Numbered from the stretch's first letter, positions 1 through 5,555 are shown. The stretch is DNA of 5,555 nucleotides from an uncultured Verrucomicrobiota bacterium (GCA_946482165.1 CAMLQS010000338.1:1-5555); one strand, 5' to 3'. The notes: generated from the sequence alone by a model not told the origin. A program made the numbers and translations.

Positions 1-103
1 CCACCCCGAGCGCCCCTGGCAGATCGCCACCGGCGTGCTCGCCCTCGTCGCCCTCACGCTGGGCTTCACCCGCCGCTCCACCTCGAACCGGAAGGAGACC
101 TAG
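1..103 (+). CDS. C-terminal end of an unidentified protein with a terminal hydrophobic segment (partial)
   Basis: Only the last 33 codons are visible. The reading frame starts at base 2 and ends in TAG at 101-103. The peptide begins HPERPWQ, continues with a hydrophobic stretch IATGVLALVALTLGF (about 15 residues, long enough for a short membrane span), and ends in a polar, basic tail FTRRSTSNRKET. This looks like a C-terminal membrane anchor with a positively charged cytoplasmic end. The stop codon is 3 bp before the start of the RND pump gene, and the pump's ribosome binding site lies inside this coding sequence, so the two are almost certainly co-transcribed. In most RND operons the gene just before the pump encodes the periplasmic adaptor or outer-membrane channel, but this tail does not identify either. 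I do not recognise the family, and the gene body lies outside the window. Confidence 0.6.
   Translation, partial: HPERPWQIATGVLALVALTLGFTRRSTSNRKET
92..97 (+). promoter_or_regulatory. Shine-Dalgarno site of the RND pump gene
   Basis: AAGGAG lies 9 nt before the ATG at 107. It is the only strong Shine-Dalgarno match before any start codon in this window and it fixes the pump start. It lies inside the 3' end of the preceding reading frame, which favours translational coupling. Confidence 0.75.
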
Positions 104-106
104 GCG

Positions 107-3100
107 ATGCTCAATTTTCTCATTCGCTGGTCGCTGCAACACCGCGCGGTCGTGCTGGGGCTCGCCCTCATCGTGCTCGCCCTCGGCCTGCGCACCGGCG
201 TCCGGCTGCCCGTCGAGGTCCTGCCCGATCTCACCAAACCCACCGTCGCCATCCTCACCGAGTCTCCCGGACTCGCGCCGGAGGAAGTCGAGGCCCGGGT
301 GACCCAACCGCTCGAGAGCTCGCTCATGGGCGTGGCCAACCTCACCCGGTTGCGCTCCAATTCCGATGTCGCGCTCTCCCTGATCTACGCCGAGTTCGGC
401 TGGGACACCGACATCCACGCCGCGCGCATCCAGGTTCAGGAGCGTTTGCAAACCGCCCGTGAGCAACTGCCCGAGGGCGTGCAGCCCTTCATGACGCCCG
501 TGGCCTCCCTCATGGGCGAGATCATGCTCGTCGGCGTCCGCTCCACCGTGCCCGAAGGAAAGCCGGGACACCTCGCGCCCGCGGAGGTGCGAACGCTGGC
601 GGATTGGACGATCCGGCGCCGCCTGCAAAGCATCCCGGGCATAGCAGAGATCCTCAACATGGGCGGTGGCATCCGCCGGCTGGAGGTCCGGCCCGATCCG
701 GCGCGGATGGCCGCGTATTCAGTTAACTATGACGAATTGTCCCTGGCGGCGGCGGCCGCCGCCGGCACCACCACGGGCGGCTTTTTGGACAAGGGCTCCA
801 CGGAAATCATGGTGCGCAATCTCGCGATGAGCACCGATCTCGCCGCGTTGGGGCGCACCGTGGTCAAAGTCGTGGAAGGCCGCCCGATCGTGCTCGCCGA
901 CGTGGCCACCCTGGCCTGGGGCATCGAGCCGATGCGCGGCGACGCATCCGTCAGCGTCGTGCCGGAAAAGGAGCCCACGCGCGGGGTGATCATGTCGATC
1001 ACGAAGGCGCCGGGTTTCGATACGCGCGACCTTACCGGGAAGATCGAAAAAGCCCTCGCCGAGTTGAAACCGGCTTTGCCGCCCGGAGTCGAAGTCGTGC
1101 CTCTTTTCCAGCAGCGCCAGTTCATCGACCACGCCATCGGCAATCTGAAGGACGCGATTCGCGACGCCGGCATCATGGTGTCGATCATCCTGTTTCTCTT
1201 CCTGCTCAACGTCCGCACGACCGTCATCACGCTGACGGCCATTCCGCTGAGCTTCGCGATCACGTTGCTCGCCTTCACCTGGTTTGGGCTCTCGGTGAAC
1301 TCGATGACGCTCGGCGGCCTCGCCGTCGCGATGGGCATGGTCGTGGACGATGCCATCGTGGACGTGGAGAACGTCTTTCGCCGCCTCCGGGAGAACGCCG
1401 CCCGCGCGGCTCCGCGCCCGCGACTTACGGTCATCGCGGAGGCCTCTGGCGAGGTGAGAAACTCCATTCTCTACGCCACGATTCTCATCGTGCTCGTGTT
1501 CCTGCCCTTGCTCGGATTGAGCGGCGTGGAAGGCAAGCTCTTCGCCCCCATCGCGGTCGCCACCATCCTGAGCATGGCGGCGTCGTTTCTCGTTTCGCTC
1601 ACCGTCATCCCCGTGCTCTGCGCGTTGTTGCTCCGTCCCAAGCCGGGGGCCGTCCACGCCGAGGGCATGTTCGTCCGCGGCCTCAAACGCGTGGTCGAAG
1701 CCACGGCCATCGCCCCGGCGCTTCGGTTCCCGATTTCCGCCCTCGCCCTCGTTGCGGCGTTTCTCGTCGCGTGCTTTGTCCTCTACCCGGGGATGGGGAA
1801 GGATTTTCTGCCCAAATTCCGGGAGGAGACCGCGCTCGTCGCCGCGACCGCGGCCCCCGGGACTTCGCTGACGGAAATGAATCGCATCGGCGACATCATC
1901 GAACGCGAGCTGCTGGCGACCGAGGGCGTGTCCAAAGTCGGCCGCCGCCTTGGCCGCGCGGAACGCGGCGATCACGTCGTGCCCGTCTCCACCGCCGAGT
2001 TCGACGTCGACTTTGTGCCGGATAGCAAACGAGGACGCGCCGAGATTATCGAAGAAATGAATACGCGGCTGCGCCGTATCCCCGGAATATTCGCCGTGGT
2101 GAGCGGTCCGCTCGCCGACCGCATCGGCCATATGCTCAGCGGTGTTTCGGCGCCGGTCGCCGCCAAGGTCTTCGGCCCCGACCTCGCGGAGCTGCGTCGC
2201 ATCGGCGGGCAAATGCAGGCCATCGCGCGCGAGATTCCCGGCTTTGAGCGAGCGAGGCTCGATGCCCAGGCGGAGATACCCCAGCTTCGCATCGAGGCGG
2301 ACCGGGAGCGCGCGGCCGCCTACGGGCTAACCCCCGGCTCGCTCAACGATCTCCTGGCCACGCTCGTCGGAGGGCGGGAGATCGCCGAGCTGCGCGAGGG
2401 CCAGCGCACCGTGCCGCTCGTCCTGCGTTTGCCAGAGAGCTGGCGCGAGTCTCCGGACCGCCTGCGGGACCTGCCGATCGAGACGCCGCTCGGGCCTCGC
2501 GTCCCGTTGAGCGCGGTCGCCGACCTGCGGGAAGCGCGCGGGCCGAATGTGATCTTCCGGGAAAACAGCCAGCGTCGCATCACCCTCGCGATCCGGCCCG
2601 CCGGCCGCGATGTCGGCGCCAGCGTGGAGCGACTGCGCGAAGCGGTGGCCGATCAAGTGAAGTTTCCAGAGGGCTACTTCGTGACCTATGAAGGCGAGTT
2701 TGAGGCCCAGCGCGACGCCACCCGGCGCATCGCGATCCTCGGCGCGGTCATCGTGGTGGTCATCGTCATCCTGCTGCAGGCGTATTTCCGGAGCGTCGGC
2801 CTCGCGCTCCAAGTCATGCTCAGCCTCCCGCTCGCGCTGGCCGGCGCGCTCGCCTTCACGTGGTGGAAACTCGACAACATCAGCATCGCCACCCTGGTCG
2901 GCTTCATCGCGGTGGGCGGCGTCGCCGCGCGGAACAACATCATGCTGCTCTCCCACTACCTGCATCTCATGCAGCACGAGGGGGAAAAATTCACGCGCGA
3001 GATGGTCGTGCGCGGCACGCTCGAGCGCGTCATCCCCGTGCTCATGACCGCGCTGGCCGCCGGCATCGCGCTCGTTCCGCTCGTTCTCGCCGCGGACGAG

Positions 3101-3259
3101 CCGGGCAAGGAGATCCTGCACCCGGTCGCCGTGGCCATCGTCGGAGGACTCGCGTCCTGCACGCTCCTGACCTTCGTCGTCACGCCAGCGGTGTTTTTCG
3201 CCTTTGGCCGGCGCTCCGCCGAGCGCTCGCTCGCCGCGCATGGCGACACGTTTGAGTAA
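107..3259 (+). CDS. RND efflux pump inner-membrane permease, CusA/CzcA-like group
   Basis: This is a complete 1050-residue proton-driven RND permease, the inner-membrane engine of a tripartite efflux complex that moves substrate from the periplasm or membrane out through an adaptor and a TolC-like channel. The length is normal for the family (about 1030-1070). The layout is canonical: TM1 at about 12-29, a first periplasmic loop at 30-350, TM2-TM6 at about 352-508, TM7 at about 541-560, a second loop at 561-872, and TM8-TM12 at about 874-1033. Family hallmarks are FLFLLNVRTTVITLTAIPLS (363-382), GMVVDDAIVDVENVFRRLRE in TM4 (410-429), HMLSG (675-679) and GGVAARNNIMLLSHY in TM10 (937-951). The overall pattern, including a GRAER motif (616-620), matches a broad group labelled CusA/CzcA in databases. 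TM4 has the AcrB-style Asp pair (D414, D415), with R942, R974 and T981 where AcrB has K940, R971 and T978. Of the three methionines of E. coli CusA, my from-memory alignment finds only M676 retained. Substrate is therefore not assignable: metal, dye or drug all remain possible. A run of six alanines at 214-219 is unremarkable. The ATG is supported by AAGGAG 9 nt upstream. Confidence 0.95.
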   Translation: MLNFLIRWSLQHRAVVLGLALIVLALGLRTGVRLPVEVLPDLTKPTVAILTESPGLAPEEVEARVTQPLESSLMGVANLTRLRSNSDVALSLIYAEFGWDTDIHAARIQVQERLQTAREQLPEGVQPFMTPVASLMGEIMLVGVRSTVPEGKPGHLAPAEVRTLADWTIRRRLQSIPGIAEILNMGGGIRRLEVRPDPARMAAYSVNYDELSLAAAAAAGTTTGGFLDKGSTEIMVRNLAMSTDLAALGRTVVKVVEGRPIVLADVATLAWGIEPMRGDASVSVVPEKEPTRGVIMSITKAPGFDTRDLTGKIEKALAELKPALPPGVEVVPLFQQRQFIDHAIGNLKDAIRDAGIMVSIILFLFLLNVRTTVITLTAIPLSFAITLLAFTWFGLSVNSMTLGGLAVAMGMVVDDAIVDVENVFRRLRENAARAAPRPRLTVIAEASGEVRNSILYATILIVLVFLPLLGLSGVEGKLFAPIAVATILSMAASFLVSLTVIPVLCALLLRPKPGAVHAEGMFVRGLKRVVEATAIAPALRFPISALALVAAFLVACFVLYPGMGKDFLPKFREETALVAATAAPGTSLTEMNRIGDIIERELLATEGVSKVGRRLGRAERGDHVVPVSTAEFDVDFVPDSKRGRAEIIEEMNTRLRRIPGIFAVVSGPLADRIGHMLSGVSAPVAAKVFGPDLAELRRIGGQMQAIAREIPGFERARLDAQAEIPQLRIEADRERAAAYGLTPGSLNDLLATLVGGREIAELREGQRTVPLVLRLPESWRESPDRLRDLPIETPLGPRVPLSAVADLREARGPNVIFRENSQRRITLAIRPAGRDVGASVERLREAVADQVKFPEGYFVTYEGEFEAQRDATRRIAILGAVIVVVIVILLQAYFRSVGLALQVMLSLPLALAGALAFTWWKLDNISIATLVGFIAVGGVAARNNIMLLSHYLHLMQHEGEKFTREMVVRGTLERVIPVLMTALAAGIALVPLVLAADEPGKEILHPVAVAIVGGLASCTLLTFVVTPAVFFAFGRRSAERSLAAHGDTFE

Positions 3260-3310
3260 GCCATTCCCCCGTCGCCCGTAAGCGACCGAAAAAATCAACC
3301 CGACCCTACA

Positions 3311-3793
3311 ATGAAATCGTCCATCCTGCTCCGACTCCTGGCCCTCGTTCTCGCCTGCTCCGCCCCGGTTTTTGCCGCGCCGGGGCATGACCATCCTCAC
3401 GAGCATGCGCCGAAAATCGCCGGTCCCAACAAGGGGCGCATCCTCGCTCAGCTTGAGCCCCACGCGGAGTTTTTCGTGACCGCCGAGCGGAAGGTGCGCC
3501 TGACCTTTGTGGATGATTCGGGCAAGCCCATCGCTATTCCCGAAGGCTTCACCGCGACTCTGGCGACCGGTGATCGCTCGGCGCCAACCATTCTTCAGTT
3601 TGCCAAGGAGGGCGAAGGGGCGGCCGCGACATTGCTGAGCACGACCGCTCTCCCCGAAGGCGCCACCATGCCGGCCATTCTTCGCGCCAAGCGGGAGGCC
3701 GGGGCTCAGTCCGTGACGATCCGTTTCCAGCTCAACCTCGCCCGGTGCGGCGAGTGCGAACGCGCGGAATACGCCTGCGCCTGCGCGCATTGA
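3311..3793 (+). CDS. Small exported His-rich/Cys-cluster protein, putative periplasmic metal-binding accessory of the pump
   Basis: This 160-residue protein has an N-terminal export signal: MKSSILLRLL, then a hydrophobic core, then APVFA before APG, suggesting signal peptidase I cleavage after A22. VLAC at 13-16 is an imperfect lipobox, so a lipoprotein anchored at C16 is the alternative. The mature N-terminus is His-rich (HDHPHEH, 26-32). The core (about 36-143) looks like a small beta domain beginning AGPNKGRI, with EPHAEFFVTAERKVRLTFVD and SGKPIAIPEG. I recall similar GP-x-GG-R segments in small proteins or adaptor extensions near heavy-metal pumps, but cannot name a domain. The C-terminus carries C146-x2-C149 and C156-x-C158-x-H160, a plausible soft-metal site. 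The gene starts 51 bp after the pump stop in the same direction with no clear Shine-Dalgarno sequence, and probably shares its transcript. A role in capturing or delivering metal to the pump, or sensing it, is inference from composition and neighbourhood. The Cys cluster could instead be structural or redox-active. Confidence 0.8.
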   Translation: MKSSILLRLLALVLACSAPVFAAPGHDHPHEHAPKIAGPNKGRILAQLEPHAEFFVTAERKVRLTFVDDSGKPIAIPEGFTATLATGDRSAPTILQFAKEGEGAAATLLSTTALPEGATMPAILRAKREAGAQSVTIRFQLNLARCGECERAEYACACAH

Positions 3794-3804
3794 CGCCGGC
3801 GATT

Positions 3805-3830
3805 CGGAATACGCCGACGGTGTAATTCCG
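3805..3830. terminator. Bulged hairpin between convergent genes, possible bidirectional terminator
   Basis: The left arm CGGAATACGCC and right arm GGTGTAATTCCG pair around a GAC loop, giving 11 base pairs with one G-T pair and one bulged A. It lies 11 bp after the stop of the His/Cys protein gene and 43 bp from the stop of the convergent PEP-CTERM gene, where transcription from either side would be expected to end. Neither strand has a real T-tract after the stem, so it is not a textbook intrinsic terminator. It may act with Rho or simply protect a 3' end. Confidence 0.4.
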
Positions 3831-3873
3831 TTCGAGAAACGGATCTGGCTTCAGGTTCTACAGGTCCCTCTTT

Positions 3874-4785
3874 TCACCCGCGGCGGCGACGGCGTGATGC
3901 GCCAATGGAAAGGGTGGCCAGGCCGGCAAGAAGCGCAAAGGAGGCGGGTTCGGGCACGGACGACACCTGAAAGTTATCGAAGCTGTTGACCGCGAAACCG
4001 CCGTTGTAGCCCATGAGCGTGATGTAGTTGTCCGTAAAGCCGCCCGTGCGGGTGAATGTCGCCACGATGGAGCTGTCGGCGAAGACCTCGATCTGGGCGT
4101 CGCCGGAGCCGTCGAAGGCGTTGCCGTCGCCGACGCCATGGATGCGCAGCTCGATGGCGTGCGTCGTGGTGGTGGTCGGCGTGGCGGAGTAGGTGCCGCT
4201 GCCGCCGACGCCGAAGGCCTCGTAGCCGCCGTTGTCACGGAACAGGATGCCGAACTTTACTTCCGAATTGAGAATGCCCTGGCCGCGGGCGCCGGAGCCC
4301 GATGCGCCGAAGTTGGCGTTGTCGGAAGAGCCGATCGTGATCGCGCCCCAGTCGCCGCTGGTGCCGGCGGAGCCGGTCACGGGGTCGATGTCGAAGCTGA
4401 TGGAGAGATAGCCGCCCACGCCGGCGTTGATGTTGAAGTTGTGCTCGGGCGAGGCGAAGCCGAGCTCGTCGCCGTCTCCCGCGGAACCCGCGCCGACGAG
4501 CCAGAGTTGGCCGGGGCCGCCGGCGTTGCCGACCTGGGTCTGGTAGCCGCCGAATCCTTCGTTGCCGAGCGAGCCCGAGATGGTGGCGAAGAGGTTGCCC
4601 GCGCCTTGGCGCCATTGGATGTCGCCGAGGGTGCCGGATTGGCGGCCGGCGCCATATTCGAAATTGATGTCGTCGCTCTGGCCCGAGGTGGTGAAGTTGT
4701 CGGAAAAGAGGATCTGGCCGGAGACGACGGAGGCGCCGGCGAAAGCCGAGGCGGCGAGAATGGCGAGTTGGCGAGGTAGGGTCAT
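3874..4785 (-). CDS. PEP-CTERM sorting domain protein, predicted beta-sandwich surface protein
   Basis: This 303-residue exported protein ends in a PEP-CTERM signal: VPEPAS at 277-282, a hydrophobic segment FALLAGLATLSIGA, then SRRRRRG. In known systems an exosortase recognises and cleaves such tails, and the proteins reach the cell surface or the exopolysaccharide matrix. The N-terminus (MTLPRQLAILAASAFAGASV) is a signal peptide, with cleavage likely near residue 23. The mature region is rich in Gly, Ser, Asn and Thr, has no cysteine, and alternates beta-like strands (LSISFDIDP, VKFGILFRDN, HAIELRIHG, QIEVFADSSIVATFTRT, FDNFQVSS). This suggests a LamG/concanavalin-like jelly roll, as in many PEP-CTERM proteins, but that is a fold guess and no catalytic motif is visible. 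I chose the ATG at 4785 because it puts the signal peptide at the very N-terminus. The frame is open further upstream to a TTG at 4866, but that would add 27 non-signal residues and would overlap the predicted promoter. No Shine-Dalgarno sequence is evident. The function is unknown. Confidence 0.88.
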   Translation of the reverse strand: MTLPRQLAILAASAFAGASVVSGQILFSDNFTTSGQSDDINFEYGAGRQSGTLGDIQWRQGAGNLFATISGSLGNEGFGGYQTQVGNAGGPGQLWLVGAGSAGDGDELGFASPEHNFNINAGVGGYLSISFDIDPVTGSAGTSGDWGAITIGSSDNANFGASGSGARGQGILNSEVKFGILFRDNGGYEAFGVGGSGTYSATPTTTTTHAIELRIHGVGDGNAFDGSGDAQIEVFADSSIVATFTRTGGFTDNYITLMGYNGGFAVNSFDNFQVSSVPEPASFALLAGLATLSIGASRRRRRG

Positions 4786-4814
4786 GGCGAATGCGTGTTG
4801 GGTTGATGGGGATC

Positions 4815-4830
4815 GCTCACTTGCGTGAGC
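4815..4830 (-). promoter_or_regulatory. Perfect 6-bp hairpin in the predicted 5' leader of the PEP-CTERM gene
   Basis: GCTCAC and GTGAGC form a perfect inverted repeat around a 4-nt centre (TTGC on the + strand). It lies 29 bp upstream of the ATG at 4785 and directly downstream of the predicted -10 element, so it would form at the very 5' end of the mRNA. It could be an mRNA-stabilising 5' hairpin or a small operator for a dimeric repressor. The sequence alone does not decide. Confidence 0.4.
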
Positions 4831-4837
4831 CGGGCCG

Positions 4838-4866
4838 ATAGTATCCGTGATTCCGTTACAAAACAA
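4838..4866 (-). promoter_or_regulatory. Predicted sigma70-type promoter of the PEP-CTERM gene
   Basis: Read on the - strand, TTGTTT (4866-4861) and TACTAT (4843-4838) are separated by exactly 17 nt. They match TTGACA at 3 of 6 positions and TATAAT at 4 of 6. The stretch is AT-rich compared with its surroundings. Transcription would begin near 4831, giving a leader of about 46 nt before the ATG at 4785. The -35 element overlaps the T-rich tail of the upstream gene's terminator. The match is moderate and the promoter is predicted only. Confidence 0.45.
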
Positions 4867-4885
4867 TACACCCGAAAGGGTGTGT
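4858..4885 (-). terminator. Intrinsic terminator of the truncated secreted-protein gene
   Basis: On the - strand the stem ACACCC/GGGTGT closes a TTTC loop and can extend by two further pairs (one of them G-T) to 4866-4885. It is followed by ATTGTTTTGT, an interrupted T-tract. It begins 22 bp after the TAA of the upstream gene (4908-4910) and is the clearest Rho-independent terminator in the window. It separates that gene transcriptionally from the PEP-CTERM gene downstream. Confidence 0.7.
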
Positions 4886-4907
4886 CCCGCGGCGGCCGCA
4901 GCCCGGC

Positions 4908-5555
4908 TTATCGGGCGGCGACTTTGAGCCGGAGGAAGAGCCGGGCGTCGTCCGCCAATGGTCGCGTGAAGCGGACGCGCTGCACCGTGCCGTCGTCGGA
5001 GAGGAGCTCTTCGCTTCCCGCCGCCTCGATCCAGCCGGAGGCGAGGTCGGCGCTTTCCTCGACGAGGAAATCCAGGTCGGTGGCCAGGGATGCGCGGCGA
5101 TAAACGAGGCTCAGCGGCGACGCGGCCTCGTCGACCCGCGGCGCCAGCTCGGCGTCGGCGAGCGATGGGCTTCCGCCGAAGGCGCGTTCGAGGAGATTGT
5201 TGAGCGAATCGCCGTCCGGGTCGGCCTCGTCGGCCGCCGGGCCGCTGTTGGCGAACGTGCCGAAGCGTTCCTGGCGCCAGGCCTGGGCGGGCGTAAGCGG
5301 ACCGGGACCGAAACGAACTTTGTCGATGAACACGGTGTTGTCGCCGCCGCGGAGATTCGTGCCGGCAAATGCGATCGTGTGCGTGGCCGCGGTGGCGGTG
5401 AACGTGGCGTTGTAGTCGACGTAGCTCGTCGCCGACTGAGGCGGGCCAAAGCTCGCGACGACCGCGCCGTTCACGGCGAGGTTCCAGGTCTGGCCGTTGA
5501 GGTTCCAGCTCGCGCCGGTCGCGCGCTGCGCCGCGGCGAAAGTGACGGTGTATTT
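4908..5555 (-). CDS. C-terminal part of a large secreted protein with a beta-sandwich domain and a verrucomicrobial-type C-terminal module (partial)
   Basis: The frame is open from the window edge to TAA at 4908-4910, giving 215 residues. The N-terminus and any signal peptide or catalytic domain lie outside. A GTG at 5474 exists, but the open frame and continuous domain upstream of it show it is not the real start. Visible residues 1-83 look like the end of a beta-sandwich: YTVTFAAAQR, GQTWNLAVNGAVVASF, THTIAFAGTNLRGGDNTVFI, D78-KVRF. I recognise this pattern from carbohydrate-binding-like domains in secreted planctomycete and verrucomicrobial proteins. A linker with TPAQAWRQERFG (88-99) follows, then DPDGDSLNNLLE (112-123), which resembles a calcium-binding thrombospondin type 3 or dockerin-like loop. 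The last domain (about 147-215: SLVYRRASLATDLDFLVEES through ARLFLRLKVAAR) is beta-rich. There is no PEP-CTERM tail, so this protein is anchored or released differently from its neighbour. It could be a polysaccharide-degrading enzyme or an adhesin; the visible part holds no catalytic motif. An intrinsic terminator follows 22 bp downstream. Confidence 0.8.
   Translation of the reverse strand, partial: KYTVTFAAAQRATGASWNLNGQTWNLAVNGAVVASFGPPQSATSYVDYNATFTATAATHTIAFAGTNLRGGDNTVFIDKVRFGPGPLTPAQAWRQERFGTFANSGPAADEADPDGDSLNNLLERAFGGSPSLADAELAPRVDEAASPLSLVYRRASLATDLDFLVEESADLASGWIEAAGSEELLSDDGTVQRVRFTRPLADDARLFLRLKVAAR

Noticed and set aside
747..764. Perfect 18-bp palindrome of CGG/CCG units
   Set aside because: It lies in frame over a GCG GCG GCG GCC GCC GCC alanine run of the pump and is explained by codon choice. 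No sign of a regulatory role.
719..2212. 497-codon open frame on the - strand inside the pump gene
   Set aside because: Antisense to a well-supported pump gene. The product is low-complexity, dominated by H, D, R, E and G, has no recognisable domain, and is what the GC-rich codon pattern of the real gene produces.
3271..3286. GTCGC-N6-GCGAC inverted repeat between the pump and His/Cys protein genes
   Set aside because: Only 5 bp, followed by A-residues rather than T-residues on the + strand, and located inside a likely operon. Too weak to call a terminator.
2327..3790. 487-codon open frame on the - strand spanning the pump end and the His/Cys protein gene
   Set aside because: Antisense to two real genes and their intergenic gap, with a charged, low-complexity product. 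It is a GC-driven shadow frame.
4138..4779. 213-codon open frame on the + strand across the PEP-CTERM gene
   Set aside because: Ala/Gly/Glu/Val-rich antisense shadow. The opposite strand gives a signal peptide and a PEP-CTERM tail in a single frame.
4786..4866. N-terminal extension of the PEP-CTERM protein to a TTG start at 4866
   Set aside because: The extra 27 residues are polar and would bury the signal peptide. The TTG lies within the predicted -35 element and the terminator tail of the upstream gene.
5472..5474. GTG as the start of the secreted-protein gene
   Set aside because: The frame stays open to the window edge and the upstream residues (YTVTFAAAQR and following) continue the same beta-sandwich domain, so the gene is truncated by the window.

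Overview
The window is a GC-rich stretch of bacterial chromosome, most likely from the phylum Verrucomicrobiota and plausibly the Opitutaceae or relatives. The lineage call is inference. It rests on the PEP-CTERM surface protein with an arginine tail, and on a neighbouring secreted protein whose C-terminus (TPAQAWRQERFG, then DPDGDSLNNLLE, then a beta-rich end) is a layout I associate with large verrucomicrobial exported proteins. The scarcity of clear Shine-Dalgarno sequences fits too. There are no RNA genes, insertion sequences or CRISPR arrays.

The left part (1-3793, + strand) is an efflux locus. It starts with the last 33 codons of an unidentified gene ending in a hydrophobic segment. Next comes a complete 1050-residue RND inner-membrane pump of the broad CusA/CzcA-like group (107-3259). 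It is followed 51 bp later by a 160-residue exported protein with a His-rich N-terminus and a C-terminal C-x2-C-x6-C-x-C-x-H cluster (3311-3793). The three genes are co-directional and closely spaced, so they are probably one operon whose promoter lies outside the window. The simplest reading is a tripartite efflux system with a small periplasmic metal- or thiol-active accessory protein. The pump does not carry the canonical copper-pump residues, so the substrate is open.

The right part (3874-5555, - strand) is unrelated and converges on the efflux locus. A bulged hairpin at 3805-3830 lies between the two. The right part holds a 303-residue PEP-CTERM protein, sorted by exosortase and probably beta-sandwich, and the 3' end of a secreted, possibly carbohydrate-binding protein that runs off the window. 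Between these two genes the - strand carries an intrinsic terminator for the upstream gene. Its T-rich tail overlaps the -35 element of a plausible sigma70-type promoter for the PEP-CTERM gene, and the predicted leader of that gene begins with a perfect 6-bp hairpin.

No wholly new system is evident. The items most worth following are the His/Cys protein paired with the pump and the pump's AcrB-like proton-relay residues within a heavy-metal-type scaffold.
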